Positions 51,527 to 60,588 of a stretch of 64,000 nt of DNA are shown here, piece after piece. The position numbers were made by a program, and so were the translations under genes. A model generated the notes under the pieces. It saw only the letters and a list, made by a program, of their open reading frames with translations. It was not told where the DNA came from and did not search any database. This DNA comes from Sphingobacterium sp. BN32 (GTDB lineage: Bacteria > Bacteroidota > Bacteroidia > Sphingobacteriales > Sphingobacteriaceae). The stretch's first letter is position 1. Every line of letters begins with the position of its first letter. The DNA lies in the NCBI RefSeq assembly GCF_030503615.1, contig NZ_CP129963.1, positions 992,001 through 1,056,000 on the forward strand, read 5' to 3'.

Positions 51527-52186
51527 CTACATCTCGATAGGACCGACATATCGGCTATTGGTGCTCCGAATTGGTATTTCAACGGAGGCAAAGGCGATAT
51601 AAATATGGTGGGTGATGGTCGAATCATAGCTTAATATCGTCAATGTCTGTTCATTTTCTTGCATATTATTGCCAGCACCAAGCCCTTGCACATTCCAATT
51701 GTCCAGGTCGCTTGGAATAATCAAGATGTACGCACGCATTTGATGTCCCCTTAAACGAAGTGCTACATCATCATCGAGCTCCCAACGAAGTGTCAACTGT
51801 TTACTGCCGCGGTTTAAAGAAAAAGAAATCTCCTTAATCGGATCGGGCATATCCCGGCTGAATGCTAAATTGTTCCAATCGATGAATGCCTCCGCTTTCT
51901 GGCTCTTAACGGCATTTCGAAGGTTATACGACATCGCACGATTGTAAGCCGTGCCATTGCCGGCACCAAATTGAAAGCCGAACTTCACAAACTGCAGCAT
52001 ACAAATAACATACTGCTGTACAAGTTTAAATTTGATCCGGGTCATTTGAACAATCTCGGAACGCTTCTTCTCAATGCGCCGAGCAGGAGCCGATCGCACA
52101 TAACCTATACCATTACGCTCGTAAAATACAACATTCCCAACCTTGCCGGAGACGCATCCGTTTACCCCGTTTTTAGCTCTTGCCAT
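51527..52186 (-). CDS. DUF6266-family protein
   Basis: The 219-residue protein starts MARAKNGVNGCVSGKVGNVVFYERNGIGYVRS, the conserved N-terminal block of DUF6266. Bacteroidota encode these, often in several copies, with unknown role. The C-terminal half is beta-rich (LTLRWELDDDVALRLRGHQMRAYIL in outline) and recalls a fibronectin or E-set fold. No signal peptide is visible. It is isolated, with a GGGTTTG-type repeat before it, so context adds nothing about its function. Confidence 0.85.
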   Translation of the reverse strand: MARAKNGVNGCVSGKVGNVVFYERNGIGYVRSAPARRIEKKRSEIVQMTRIKFKLVQQYVICMLQFVKFGFQFGAGNGTAYNRAMSYNLRNAVKSQKAEAFIDWNNLAFSRDMPDPIKEISFSLNRGSKQLTLRWELDDDVALRLRGHQMRAYILIIPSDLDNWNVQGLGAGNNMQENEQTLTILSYDSTITHHIYIAFASVEIPIRSTNSRYVGPIEM

Positions 52187-52268
52187 GTTTCTATTTGTTT
52201 TAAAATATTTCCTTTAAATTAATCAATCTAGATAAATTCAGGTTTAACGAATTGTCAAACCTTTATTA

Positions 52269-52342
52269 ACCCATATCATACCCGGTCGGGAGCGGGTTTA
52301 CATGGGTTTTGAAAGGGCTTTGAAAGGGTTTTGCAAGGGGAG
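52269..52342 (+). repeat. GGGTTTG-type dispersed repeat, copy 3
   Basis: A short hairpin (CCCAT...ACCCG / CGGGT...ATGGG) runs into GGGTTTT, GGGCTTT and GGGTTTT units at about 11-base spacing. It resembles copies at 11848 and 30013 but is more decayed. It lies in the divergent gap of about 304 bases between the DUF6266 and WGR genes, in which I see nothing else. Confidence 0.65.
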
Positions 52343-52490
52343 TGATTAGAAGGAGGGTGGACGAAGCATCGTTTGGTACTGCCACATTCTTGTAGCTAAT
52401 TGAGGTTATAATAATGTTAAGGATCTGAAAATGCTTGGCATTACCTCTTTTAATTTATATTTTAATGTGTTTTATAAACTTAGGAATTAT

Positions 52491-55400
52491 ATGTTTAAGC
52501 ACCTAAAATATATTGATGGTACGTCGGATAAATTCTGGGAAATACAGACCTCGGGGGATAGCCATACGGTTACTTATGGTCGGAACGGGACCGACGGGCA
52601 ATCAAAAACGAAAACTTTCGATACCGAAGAAGCCTGTTTGGCCGATGCGGAAAAATTAATTCGCGAGAAAACGAAGAAAGGTTATTCTGAAGATGGGACT
52701 GTGGAGGTGCAAAAAGCGGTGCAGAAGGATGGGAAGTCTGTTGCGAAGACGTCTTCGCAGCAGCGAAAAGAAGAGGTTATGGAAGCCTTTCGCCATTTGA
52801 TAAGACATCCGCAAAACGAAGCGGTGTTGCCGTTTTTGCAGGAATACGCGAAGGGCAATTTAGAATTGCTGAAAAAGGAAATTCGCGGTGCTAAGCGTTT
52901 TTATGCTTCTTATGTTAACTTGGATAAGGAGCCGGAGTATAAGAAGCATAACAGCTATTCTTGGGGTCAACGTGGAACGAAGCAGCAGATACGTATAATC
53001 AATCTTTTGGCATTGGGTACCTTCAGTTTAACGGATACGAATTCATCGCCTGAGTTTGTCGAGTTGCTGAATACGCCAAAGGATCCACAGGTTGCGGCGG
53101 TGTTAGAATGGGCACAGCACGATTGGTTATCGGATTACTTAGCGCAGCAATTGCAACGCAACGGGTGGCTGAACATTAGTTACGATAATTTGCGGGAGTG
53201 GGAGCGTCGAGGAATGATGCAGTTCAATCCGGAGCTGTATGTGAGTGTGGTGGCTTACTTTCCCCGAGCAGTGAATGATAGCGCGCATATCGACCGATAT
53301 ATAGATGAATTCTGTGCGGACGACATTTCGGTAAAGCGCGATATACCATTGGTTTTTGAATATCCGTCAAACATCAACGCAGTCGCTTACAAGTGGGACT
53401 ACAATAGTAACGATATGCAATTGCTTTGGCATGTGGTTTTTCAAAAGCTGTTGGCGCAAGGCAAAATGGAGCGTGACTTTTTGATCCATAAGTCCTTGGA
53501 GATTCAAACTAAAAGCTGGAACAATTCACAGAAGAGCGTTTTCCGAGAACTACTCCTTCTCACAGGTTTAGATGAGGCAGAACTTATAAAATATCAGCAT
53601 ACAATTTTTCCGATGTTTCATGTCGAAGAGTCTGCTCCGATAAACTTTGCGATTAATTTGTTGAAGCCTGTCTTAGCGCATCCGGATTTCGATCGAGGAG
53701 AATTTCTAAGCTGGATAAGCCCTATTTTCATGCGTGCGGATTTGAAAGGCGCTGTGAAGACTTTAATGATTCAATTGGATAAGGTATTAAAGGATTATCC
53801 ACAATTTAAGGAACAGGTCAGTCTATTGGCTGCCGATACGTTTATGATACCTGACTTGCAATTGCAAGATCGGGCGACTAAATTTATTCTGAAACATCAA
53901 GAAAAACCTTCGGATGAGTTAACAGAAAAACTCACGATGTATGCCAGTCAGATGTTAGGTTCCAATGCACAAGATTTGAAGCCTCTCATGGGCGACGCTG
54001 ACGAATTTTATAGCGAGGAGGAGATATTATCGACTTTGACCGGCGGGGAAGCGGGCAGCTATGTCTATTCACCCGACCCGACGGTAAAGCTTCAGGAGGA
54101 AATCACCCTTCCGTCGGAATGGAATGATATTCTATTTCAATTGGGGCAGGTGCTGCATTCCAAGGATCCTATTGAAATGGAGATTTTGATGAATGCTTGG
54201 ACGCTGCAGTTAGCAGACTTCCCTGCGGATTATAAGCAACAATTAACGCCTTATTTGAAGCAACTACGCGATACCTATTCGGAATCTCATTGGTATCAGA
54301 TATTTTCCCATATATTCTATAGCTATCAAGAGAATAGCGAAAAAATATATGTTTACAAAAATAGATATGCAAAGACGCTTTCTTTAGTCAATCTAATGAA
54401 TGATCAGATGCAGATGTGGCAGGAGCGTTGGCGAGATGGAATCCATTTGGAGGCATTGAGCCTACCAACACATAAACCGTTTTGGGTTGCGCCGCATGCC
54501 TTGGTCGATCGGATCATTGCGCATGAAAAAGCGGGGGTTCCGTTGAACTTAATCGATTTGTCTATTGCACTGAGTAGAGCCCCGAAAGAACAATTAGTGG
54601 GGATTGAAGAAAAAATTGACAGGATAGAGGATAAGGAGATCGTTTCGATATTAAAGTATGCTTTTGGTTTGAGTGATCAAATCAGCGTCAAAAAGGCGAA
54701 TTGGTTTGGGAAGATAATGGAGGGTAATTCAGAAGAGAAGAATTTACTGCTAGGAATATGGGCGACGATTGCTCGCATCAACTATCCTGACGGTGTTTTT
54801 TCAGTATTTGAAAACTCTAGCCTTGCCAACGCGCCCACTGTGATCAAGCCATTTGACCCTAAACTGTCCATCCAACCACACTTTGTTCAGCAATATAACT
54901 ATCAGGAGAAAGTTCATGAGCCATATTTAGTGGGCAATGAATTAATCATTGAATTTCCTGTATTTAAAGCTTATCCAAAAACCTTACTCGCTGGTTTAGA
55001 TATTTTTTCGCGTGGTTCGAATCAGTACCTTGGTTATTACGCCAGCGATTTGGATGTTCGATACGTGCACAGCTTATTGCCCCAAAATACGGATAGCCTG
55101 GCGATTTTGTATACCTATGCCTATAACCGAATGGCAATTTGGGGAACAAAAGACACGAAAGCATTTTTGGAAGAGATGCTGTATCCGTTTTATGTTATTC
55201 GGGATCACTCGGCACTCTATGTGGCCAGCAGTTTTTTCAATGCCGATAAAACCGTGCGTGCGGTCTGCGTCGAATTATTTATACAAACTGTCGAGCAGAA
55301 TCGTTTTCCTGTGGATCTCGTGGCGAATTATTTGCTGTTTTTAATGAACGGCGAGTACGGACCGATCGGGCGTTTGGCAGATGTGCTGGAACAAAGCAAG

Positions 55401-55628
55401 GATATATCGGCCAAACATAACCAGGCCTTATTGGCATTGTTGCTAGCAACTTTGAGCGGTTTGGAGATCAAAGAAAAAATGCCTACCAACTTGAAGAAGC
55501 TATTCGATCTTTTTTACGATTTGCAGCAGAAAAGCAATTTGGAGTTAACGGAGAACTTGAAGGTTTCCTTTAGGCGATTTGAGGCTTATAAGTCCCTTCA
55601 ACCTTTACTGAAAAAGATATTAAAGTAA
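52491..55628 (+). CDS. WGR-domain, MolR-like large protein
   Basis: I place the start at 52491 (MFKHLKYIDGTSDKFW) because this begins the WGR domain. A frame start at 52431 would add 20 unrelated residues. The 1045-residue protein has the WGR domain at 1-75 with DKFWEIQTSGDSHTVTYGRNGTDGQ in outline. A long helical, HEAT-like body follows, without membrane segments. WGR domains bind nucleic acid in PARP-type proteins. The E. coli homologue MolR is poorly understood. The gene sits 4 bases before a SWIM zinc-finger gene, and the pair is a recurring association that suggests a joint DNA- or protein-binding function. Confidence 0.8.
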   Translation: MFKHLKYIDGTSDKFWEIQTSGDSHTVTYGRNGTDGQSKTKTFDTEEACLADAEKLIREKTKKGYSEDGTVEVQKAVQKDGKSVAKTSSQQRKEEVMEAFRHLIRHPQNEAVLPFLQEYAKGNLELLKKEIRGAKRFYASYVNLDKEPEYKKHNSYSWGQRGTKQQIRIINLLALGTFSLTDTNSSPEFVELLNTPKDPQVAAVLEWAQHDWLSDYLAQQLQRNGWLNISYDNLREWERRGMMQFNPELYVSVVAYFPRAVNDSAHIDRYIDEFCADDISVKRDIPLVFEYPSNINAVAYKWDYNSNDMQLLWHVVFQKLLAQGKMERDFLIHKSLEIQTKSWNNSQKSVFRELLLLTGLDEAELIKYQHTIFPMFHVEESAPINFAINLLKPVLAHPDFDRGEFLSWISPIFMRADLKGAVKTLMIQLDKVLKDYPQFKEQVSLLAADTFMIPDLQLQDRATKFILKHQEKPSDELTEKLTMYASQMLGSNAQDLKPLMGDADEFYSEEEILSTLTGGEAGSYVYSPDPTVKLQEEITLPSEWNDILFQLGQVLHSKDPIEMEILMNAWTLQLADFPADYKQQLTPYLKQLRDTYSESHWYQIFSHIFYSYQENSEKIYVYKNRYAKTLSLVNLMNDQMQMWQERWRDGIHLEALSLPTHKPFWVAPHALVDRIIAHEKAGVPLNLIDLSIALSRAPKEQLVGIEEKIDRIEDKEIVSILKYAFGLSDQISVKKANWFGKIMEGNSEEKNLLLGIWATIARINYPDGVFSVFENSSLANAPTVIKPFDPKLSIQPHFVQQYNYQEKVHEPYLVGNELIIEFPVFKAYPKTLLAGLDIFSRGSNQYLGYYASDLDVRYVHSLLPQNTDSLAILYTYAYNRMAIWGTKDTKAFLEEMLYPFYVIRDHSALYVASSFFNADKTVRAVCVELFIQTVEQNRFPVDLVANYLLFLMNGEYGPIGRLADVLEQSKDISAKHNQALLALLLATLSGLEIKEKMPTNLKKLFDLFYDLQQKSNLELTENLKVSFRRFEAYKSLQPLLKKILK

Positions 55629-55632
55629 GATT

Positions 55633-56967
55633 ATGGCAACTGTAGATTTTGATATAGCCTACAAGGGCAGTTCGGTGCTTTCGCAGCAATCTGGAATTCA
55701 GCGCTTGGTGCTATCGCATCAGGCAGAGATAAAGGAGGTAAATGAGGTTCCTTGTTTTTTCTGGGGAAGTCTAACCGATCCCTTGACCACCGCAAAATGC
55801 CTGACGGCCTTATCGAAGGTGGTACGGTCTAGTTTCGGGCCGATTCCTGCAAGTCTTCGCGATCCTATTGTCTCTGCCGGTACTGACCAGATTCGTTTCG
55901 AGGGATTTTCCTCCTGCAATGGTGTTTATGCACGTTTAGACTTGTTGGAAGATGCAATCGATGGTGAATTTCTTGCAAGTGGAACCACCAACGTCGATTT
56001 TAATGAACCGATGTTGAATGCATTGAACGCAGTGAAGAAAACTGAGAAGATGGTTTTAGGGGTAGGGAGCAAGGAGGTGTCGATCAGTACCGATAAGGGC
56101 AAAGTGGTAGAGAAGAAGGTGAGATTACCGGAACGTTGGATTAAGGGATTGACGTCCGTGCAGCTATACTTAGCGGGTATGGAGGAGAAGTTCCGGTTGA
56201 ACAAAGTGCAGGTCGTCCAACTTTTTCAGAGCATTCCACGCGGTAATGTAAAAGGGGAGTTTTTTCTGCATCAGCGTGCGAGTCGTTTTGTATTGAGTCC
56301 AATCGCCGGTAAAGACTCCGTTCGGATCGGCGGTATACAACGCCTACGTTTGTTGGAAGGGATTTTGCCCTATATAGACAGCATGACGGCCTACCAGGAG
56401 GTCGGCGGGGAGAGCTGTTCTGTCGTAGCCGATTTTAAGAATATGCGTTTAACATTGGCCCTTTCGCCGGATAGTTATCGTGGTTTTTCGGGTGAAGGAA
56501 ATGTTTTAGAAAATATGATACAGGCTGTTCCGGATGAATGGGTAATGGGTGTCAATTCGCTGTTGAAATCTAATGAGCTGTTTGATCCTACGATGCTTTC
56601 TATAGAGCATGATGTGGATTTTGCGACGATGGATAGTTTGACGGCATCGTTGTCCTCGGTAGGTCTTCTAGGTTATGATCTTCATAGCCATCAGCATTAT
56701 TATCGCCGATTGCCTTTTAAGATGGAACGAATTCTATCTTTAAATCCGCGATTGAAAAATGCAAAGAAGCTGCTCGCTACAGAAGGGGTAGAGATCTTAA
56801 AGAATACGGGAGACTATGTTGAGGCGCGTGTTTCGGGAACCGATGTAACCCATACGGTGATCATCCAAGGAGAGCAGAGTCGCTGCACTTGTAATTGGTT
56901 TACGAATCACCAGGGCAAGCGCGGTCTTTGCAAGCATATCCTCGCCGTTAAGATAATTAGTAATTAA
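55633..56967 (+). CDS. SWIM zinc-finger protein paired with the WGR/MolR-like protein
   Basis: The 444-residue protein has one clear motif, a C-terminal SWIM zinc finger: CTCNWFTNHQGKRGLCKHILAVK near 418-440, with the CxC...CxH ligand set. The rest has no recognised domain, although ERWIKGLTSVQLYLAGME and SVQL-type blocks look conserved. SWIM fingers mediate DNA or protein contact. Genes for WGR/MolR-like and SWIM proteins are often neighbours, and here they are 4 bases apart. Function is unknown. Possible roles in nucleic-acid handling are inference. Confidence 0.85.
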   Translation: MATVDFDIAYKGSSVLSQQSGIQRLVLSHQAEIKEVNEVPCFFWGSLTDPLTTAKCLTALSKVVRSSFGPIPASLRDPIVSAGTDQIRFEGFSSCNGVYARLDLLEDAIDGEFLASGTTNVDFNEPMLNALNAVKKTEKMVLGVGSKEVSISTDKGKVVEKKVRLPERWIKGLTSVQLYLAGMEEKFRLNKVQVVQLFQSIPRGNVKGEFFLHQRASRFVLSPIAGKDSVRIGGIQRLRLLEGILPYIDSMTAYQEVGGESCSVVADFKNMRLTLALSPDSYRGFSGEGNVLENMIQAVPDEWVMGVNSLLKSNELFDPTMLSIEHDVDFATMDSLTASLSSVGLLGYDLHSHQHYYRRLPFKMERILSLNPRLKNAKKLLATEGVEILKNTGDYVEARVSGTDVTHTVIIQGEQSRCTCNWFTNHQGKRGLCKHILAVKIISN

Positions 56968-57037
56968 AAGAGAACATTTTTCTGCTTTTGCTTGTTTTAT
57001 AGTTGACATCGATGGTTGAACTAAAAATCAAAAGCAG

Positions 57038-57223
57038 ATGAGTACACATAATAACCAAGGGCGCTCCAAGGCGCCGGCAAATCATGCTACGCAAAGTAAA
57101 CAGTTCCAAAATAAGGATCATTTGGATAGCCGAGAGCATGAAGAAAATGAATTCAAGGGCGAAGATATTACGCACAATAAGAAGGAAAAGAAAAGCGAGA
57201 ACAAGCAGCAGAGGGACGAGTAG
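57038..57223 (+). CDS. Small hydrophilic protein of unknown function
   Basis: The 61-residue product is very charged and lacks hydrophobic segments: MSTHNNQGRSKAPANHATQ at the start and KKEKKSENKQQRDE at the end. Composition suggests an intrinsically disordered protein like small stress proteins. A perfect terminator begins 13 bases after the stop, which supports a real short transcript. No family is recognised. Confidence 0.6.
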   Translation: MSTHNNQGRSKAPANHATQSKQFQNKDHLDSREHEENEFKGEDITHNKKEKKSENKQQRDE

Positions 57224-57235
57224 TAATAATAGTAT

Positions 57236-57268
57236 AAAGGCGGTAATTTTTGATAGATTACCGCCTTT
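57236..57268. terminator. Rho-independent terminator, perfect 11-bp stem
   Basis: AAAGGCGGTAA and TTACCGCCTTT pair without mismatch around an 11-base loop. The TTT end serves the small plus-strand gene. The AAA side makes it weakly bidirectional. Confidence 0.8.
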
Positions 57269-57446
57269 ACTATGATTAATATAGGCTGAGACTCGTTACT
57301 CATATTTTTCCCGGGGATACAGGACTTTCTTTGACGACTTTGCCGTCAATTTACCATTGTATTGTTTTCATACCATACGACAGTTGGAAGTTTCACGCAT
57401 TCGATTAATTTTCTTATTTTCAGTCTACAATCAAGCTAAACTACAT

Positions 57447-58421
57447 ATGAGACGACTAACGCTAATTTCTATACTTTCTCTTTTTATGTCTTATAATTTT
57501 GCGCAGACCACAAAAATAGAAGTTTTAAAACCGGAGATGCAGAAGATAATAGATGCGAAAGCTATTATCGAAAATCTAGGTGAGGGCTTGCAGTGGGCGG
57601 AGGGGCCGGTTTGGAATAAGCGTGGAAATTATCTTTTGTTTAGTGATCCTCGACTGAATACGATTTACAGATGGGATAAGGAAGGAGGATTAAGGCCTTT
57701 TATAAAGCCTTCCGGCTATGAAGGAACGGACTGGTATAGCGATGAACCTGGCACGAATGGTCTCCTGATCAATAAGGAAGGCGAATTAATTGCCTGCGAT
57801 CATGGCAATCGTCGAATTACGAAAATCGACCTTTCAACGAACGCTAAATCAGCTGTTGTTGACAAATGGGAAGGAAAGCGATTCAATTCTCCAAATGATA
57901 TTTGCGAACATCCCTTGGGATATTATTTTTTTACAGATCCTCCCTATGGACTTCCTGGACGTTTGAATGATACGAGCAACAGGGAAATCGTGCAGAACGG
58001 TGTTTATCGAGTTAATAAAAAGGACAATTCGGTTGAGCAAGTAATCAGCGATCTTGCGAGACCGAATGGAATCGCGGTTACTCCTGATGGAAGCAAGTTG
58101 TATGTTGCACTAAGTGATGACTCGAAACCCTACCTGATGGTATACACATTGGAGAAAGCGAACATCAAAGGAAAGGGCAAAGTTTTTATTGATTTTGAAA
58201 AGGCATTTCCTACGGAAAAACTGCGCGCAGATGGAATCAAGGTTGATAAAAAGGGAAATGTATATGCCGCTGCCGGCGATGGCGTTGTCGTTATTGGGCC
58301 TGATGGGACAGCAATTGGAAGAATTCGCTCGGGTATTCGCACGGCAAACTGTGCATTTGGTGCCGATGGATATCTTTACATGACCGCTAGCGATCGCTTG
58401 CTTCGTGTAAAACTGAAATAA
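57447..58421 (+). CDS. Exported SMP-30/gluconolactonase-family protein
   Basis: I choose the start at 57447 (MRRLTLISILSLF), which gives a normal signal peptide ending FAQ. The frame is open further up to 57357, but that adds 30 non-signal residues. The 324-residue protein has SMP-30 propeller features: WAEGPVWNKRGNYLLFSDPRLNTIYRW in outline with metal ligand Glu near 50, CDHGNRRI, FNSPNDICEHPLGYYFFTDPPYGL and the final Asp in RADGIKVDKKGNVYAA. It likely hydrolyses a sugar lactone in the periplasm. It is separate from the SMP-30 domain in the fusion at 18756. Confidence 0.88.
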   Translation: MRRLTLISILSLFMSYNFAQTTKIEVLKPEMQKIIDAKAIIENLGEGLQWAEGPVWNKRGNYLLFSDPRLNTIYRWDKEGGLRPFIKPSGYEGTDWYSDEPGTNGLLINKEGELIACDHGNRRITKIDLSTNAKSAVVDKWEGKRFNSPNDICEHPLGYYFFTDPPYGLPGRLNDTSNREIVQNGVYRVNKKDNSVEQVISDLARPNGIAVTPDGSKLYVALSDDSKPYLMVYTLEKANIKGKGKVFIDFEKAFPTEKLRADGIKVDKKGNVYAAAGDGVVVIGPDGTAIGRIRSGIRTANCAFGADGYLYMTASDRLLRVKLK

Positions 58422-58435
58422 ACCCCAACTGATGC

Positions 58436-59719
58436 TTATTTCGGAAATTGAATTAGAAAAGTCGTTCCTACCTTCTGTTGACTTTGGACTTTAATTACCC
58501 CGTTATTAGCCTCTACCAATTCTTTCACGAGGAATAGCCCCAAACCAGTTCCTTTTTCACCAAACGTACCGTAGCTAGGTTCTGCGACCTGCTGAAAAAG
58601 GTTTTTCATCTTGGCTTCCGACAAACCTTTCCCCTCGTCGCTGATAGCGATCTCCAGCATGGAATTGTATTCCTTGGTCGTTATCGAAATATTTGTCCCA
58701 GGCTGACTAAATTTAATTGCATTATCGAGTAAGTTACGCAGGACAATACTTATCTGTATCGGATCGGCATCAATACTCGCTGAAGGATGGATGTCAGATA
58801 TGATGTTGATACCTTTTTCCGAACGACGAACTTCAAATGATTCGACGGCATTGACAATCAAATCATGCAAATGAATCTTGTCTTTTTTTGTTTGTATTCC
58901 GCCCATGTTTATTCTACTCCACTCTAACAGGTTGTCTAAATTTGATCTTAGACTTTTAAGCTGTTTATTGATTAGCAGAATCGAATTCTCACGATTCTCG
59001 GTATCAGACTTATCGTTCGTAATATAATCCATCAACATGGAGGTAGCCTGAAGGGGCGAGTGTATATCGTGCGCAATTACTGCGAGCAGATGCTTTAAAT
59101 CGTTGTTAAGTTGTAAGATCTTCAGACTTTGTTCCTTAATATGTTCTTGATATTTGTTTTGAATGGATTGGTGATAAATTACCAATGCAGCCAGAAACAA
59201 GAGCCCTAAGATCGAGTTGAGTATCAAACGGTCTCTACCTACATCTTCCATGAAAGGGAAATCGTAGATATGGAACTTTGGAATGATTACCGCCAGAGAG
59301 ACCAATATAAAAACAGTGATTTTAGTCCGCTTTTGTTTAAATACCAGTAGGCCGATGGTGAGGACGATTATTAAATAATATTCTGTTAAATTAGGTGATA
59401 TAAAATTAACTGAGATTAGAACAAATACAAAAACGATAAGAATCCAACTTTTTGCAATTTGGTGTTTTTGTAGGCGGTTTAATCGGAAACTGTATAGGAT
59501 GCTGACGACGCAAATAAAATTGAGGATGCCAACTAATGGGAAATGGACAATATTGTAAATTCCATAGATGAAAATAATGATGGTAGTGAACAAAGCGATC
59601 GTATTGACCATTTTTATTTCTTTGCGCAAGAGAAAGCTAAAATCATCGGATACACCCGTCAATATGATTCGTTTATACACGCGATTAACCTGAGCGATAA
59701 CTTTTCGTAAAAAGTTCAT
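58436..59719 (-). CDS. Membrane sensor histidine kinase without an adjacent regulator
   Basis: The 427-residue protein has about six hydrophobic segments between residues 38 and 185, then a coiled-coil linker. A HisKA domain has the phospho-acceptor His in LLAVIAHDIHSPLQATSMLMDYI near 220. The HATPase domain has LRNLLDNAIKFS, SDEGKGLSEAKM and GEKGTGLGLFLVKELVEA. It is a complete membrane kinase, but no response regulator gene lies beside it. It is convergent with the SMP-30 gene with 14 bases between the stops. Signal unknown. Confidence 0.92.
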   Translation of the reverse strand: MNFLRKVIAQVNRVYKRIILTGVSDDFSFLLRKEIKMVNTIALFTTIIIFIYGIYNIVHFPLVGILNFICVVSILYSFRLNRLQKHQIAKSWILIVFVFVLISVNFISPNLTEYYLIIVLTIGLLVFKQKRTKITVFILVSLAVIIPKFHIYDFPFMEDVGRDRLILNSILGLLFLAALVIYHQSIQNKYQEHIKEQSLKILQLNNDLKHLLAVIAHDIHSPLQATSMLMDYITNDKSDTENRENSILLINKQLKSLRSNLDNLLEWSRINMGGIQTKKDKIHLHDLIVNAVESFEVRRSEKGINIISDIHPSASIDADPIQISIVLRNLLDNAIKFSQPGTNISITTKEYNSMLEIAISDEGKGLSEAKMKNLFQQVAEPSYGTFGEKGTGLGLFLVKELVEANNGVIKVQSQQKVGTTFLIQFPK

Positions 59720-59828
59720 AAAATATATTTGCTAATGAATTGGATTTCCACTCTCGTGTGATTGTAGCTATTGAGCTACAAAACTATCTATTTTAATTTA
59801 TGTTTATTCATTTTAGCATGTATTTGAA

Positions 59829-60263
59829 TCAAAAATGACATAAAGCACTGAAATTAAAGCTTGCTTCGCCTTTGCTGTTATTCTTGAAAAATGTAGTGAA
59901 CAATTCTACTAAAATTGCCATGAAGTTGGGAGTCCGTGGGGGCTGCAACGCCATCTGCTGAGATCGAACTGTAGTTCCTGCACTGTTGCCGTCATTGATG
60001 GATCCCGTTTTGTTACTTTGTATTAGAAAAGTAACATTGCTACCGTCTTTTCGCTTAACGGAATTAATGACCTTTCTCTTGTATATACCAGACTGGTCGA
60101 GTTCGGCTGCCAAAGCAGTCGTGCTAGTTAATGTCTTTGGCATAACAACAACGGTTGAACAGTATATCAAGTAGCGAAGCTCCTGTCTTTTGAAGAATTT
60201 AGATAAACCACTCCCAAGCGTCTGATTGCTTAATTCTTTACTTATTTTTTTGTCGCCAAGCAT
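59829..60263 (-). CDS. Hypothetical protein, possibly the 3' part of a frameshifted gene
   Basis: This 144-residue frame has no recognisable domain. Upstream on the same strand a frame starts at 60346 (MKEKNITIENIFNRISK...) and ends at a TAA (60244-60242) inside the same A-run of seven (60245-60251). One more A would join it to the downstream frame as KKISKELSNQ. A single-base deletion in a homopolymer is thus a simple explanation for an unusual start. Composition of the downstream part is fairly protein-like. Function unknown, and reality of the gene is uncertain. Confidence 0.4.
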   Translation of the reverse strand: MLGDKKISKELSNQTLGSGLSKFFKRQELRYLIYCSTVVVMPKTLTSTTALAAELDQSGIYKRKVINSVKRKDGSNVTFLIQSNKTGSINDGNSAGTTVRSQQMALQPPRTPNFMAILVELFTTFFKNNSKGEASFNFSALCHF

Positions 60264-60536
60264 GTCGTTTTTACAGATAACTCCTTGCCAGTGATCTTAC
60301 TAATCCTGTTAAATATGTTCTCTATCGTTATATTTTTCTCTTTCATGTTAATTTTAGCAAAGGTTGATTCGTAAGGAAAATGACAACAAAGTCATCAATA
60401 GGATGTCCATTATTTGCGTAATATGTAAGCTTTTCATAAGTATCGCTATACAATTTAGGGAATAGGTGTCCTTTGAATAATAATTATTATTCATAAATTA
60501 GTGGTGGATTATGGTTATTTTACTATTAATAATTCC

Positions 60537-60573
60537 AGAGCAAAGGAGTCGCAGACCTTTGCTCTTCTTTTTT
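60537..60573 (+). terminator. Orphan rho-independent terminator
   Basis: A perfect 10-bp stem AGAGCAAAGG / CCTTTGCTCT with a 9-base loop is followed by TCTTTTTT. No plus-strand gene ends within the previous 2 kb, so the transcript it stops is unaccounted for. Confidence 0.85.
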
Positions 60574-60588
60574 ATAATGATGGCAAGG

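Noticed and set aside
55012..55344. 110-codon frame inside the WGR gene
   Set aside because: It is a second-frame shadow with Cys/Trp-rich, non-protein-like composition. A TTCGAATC word here resembles a tRNA T-loop, but no cloverleaf can be formed around it.
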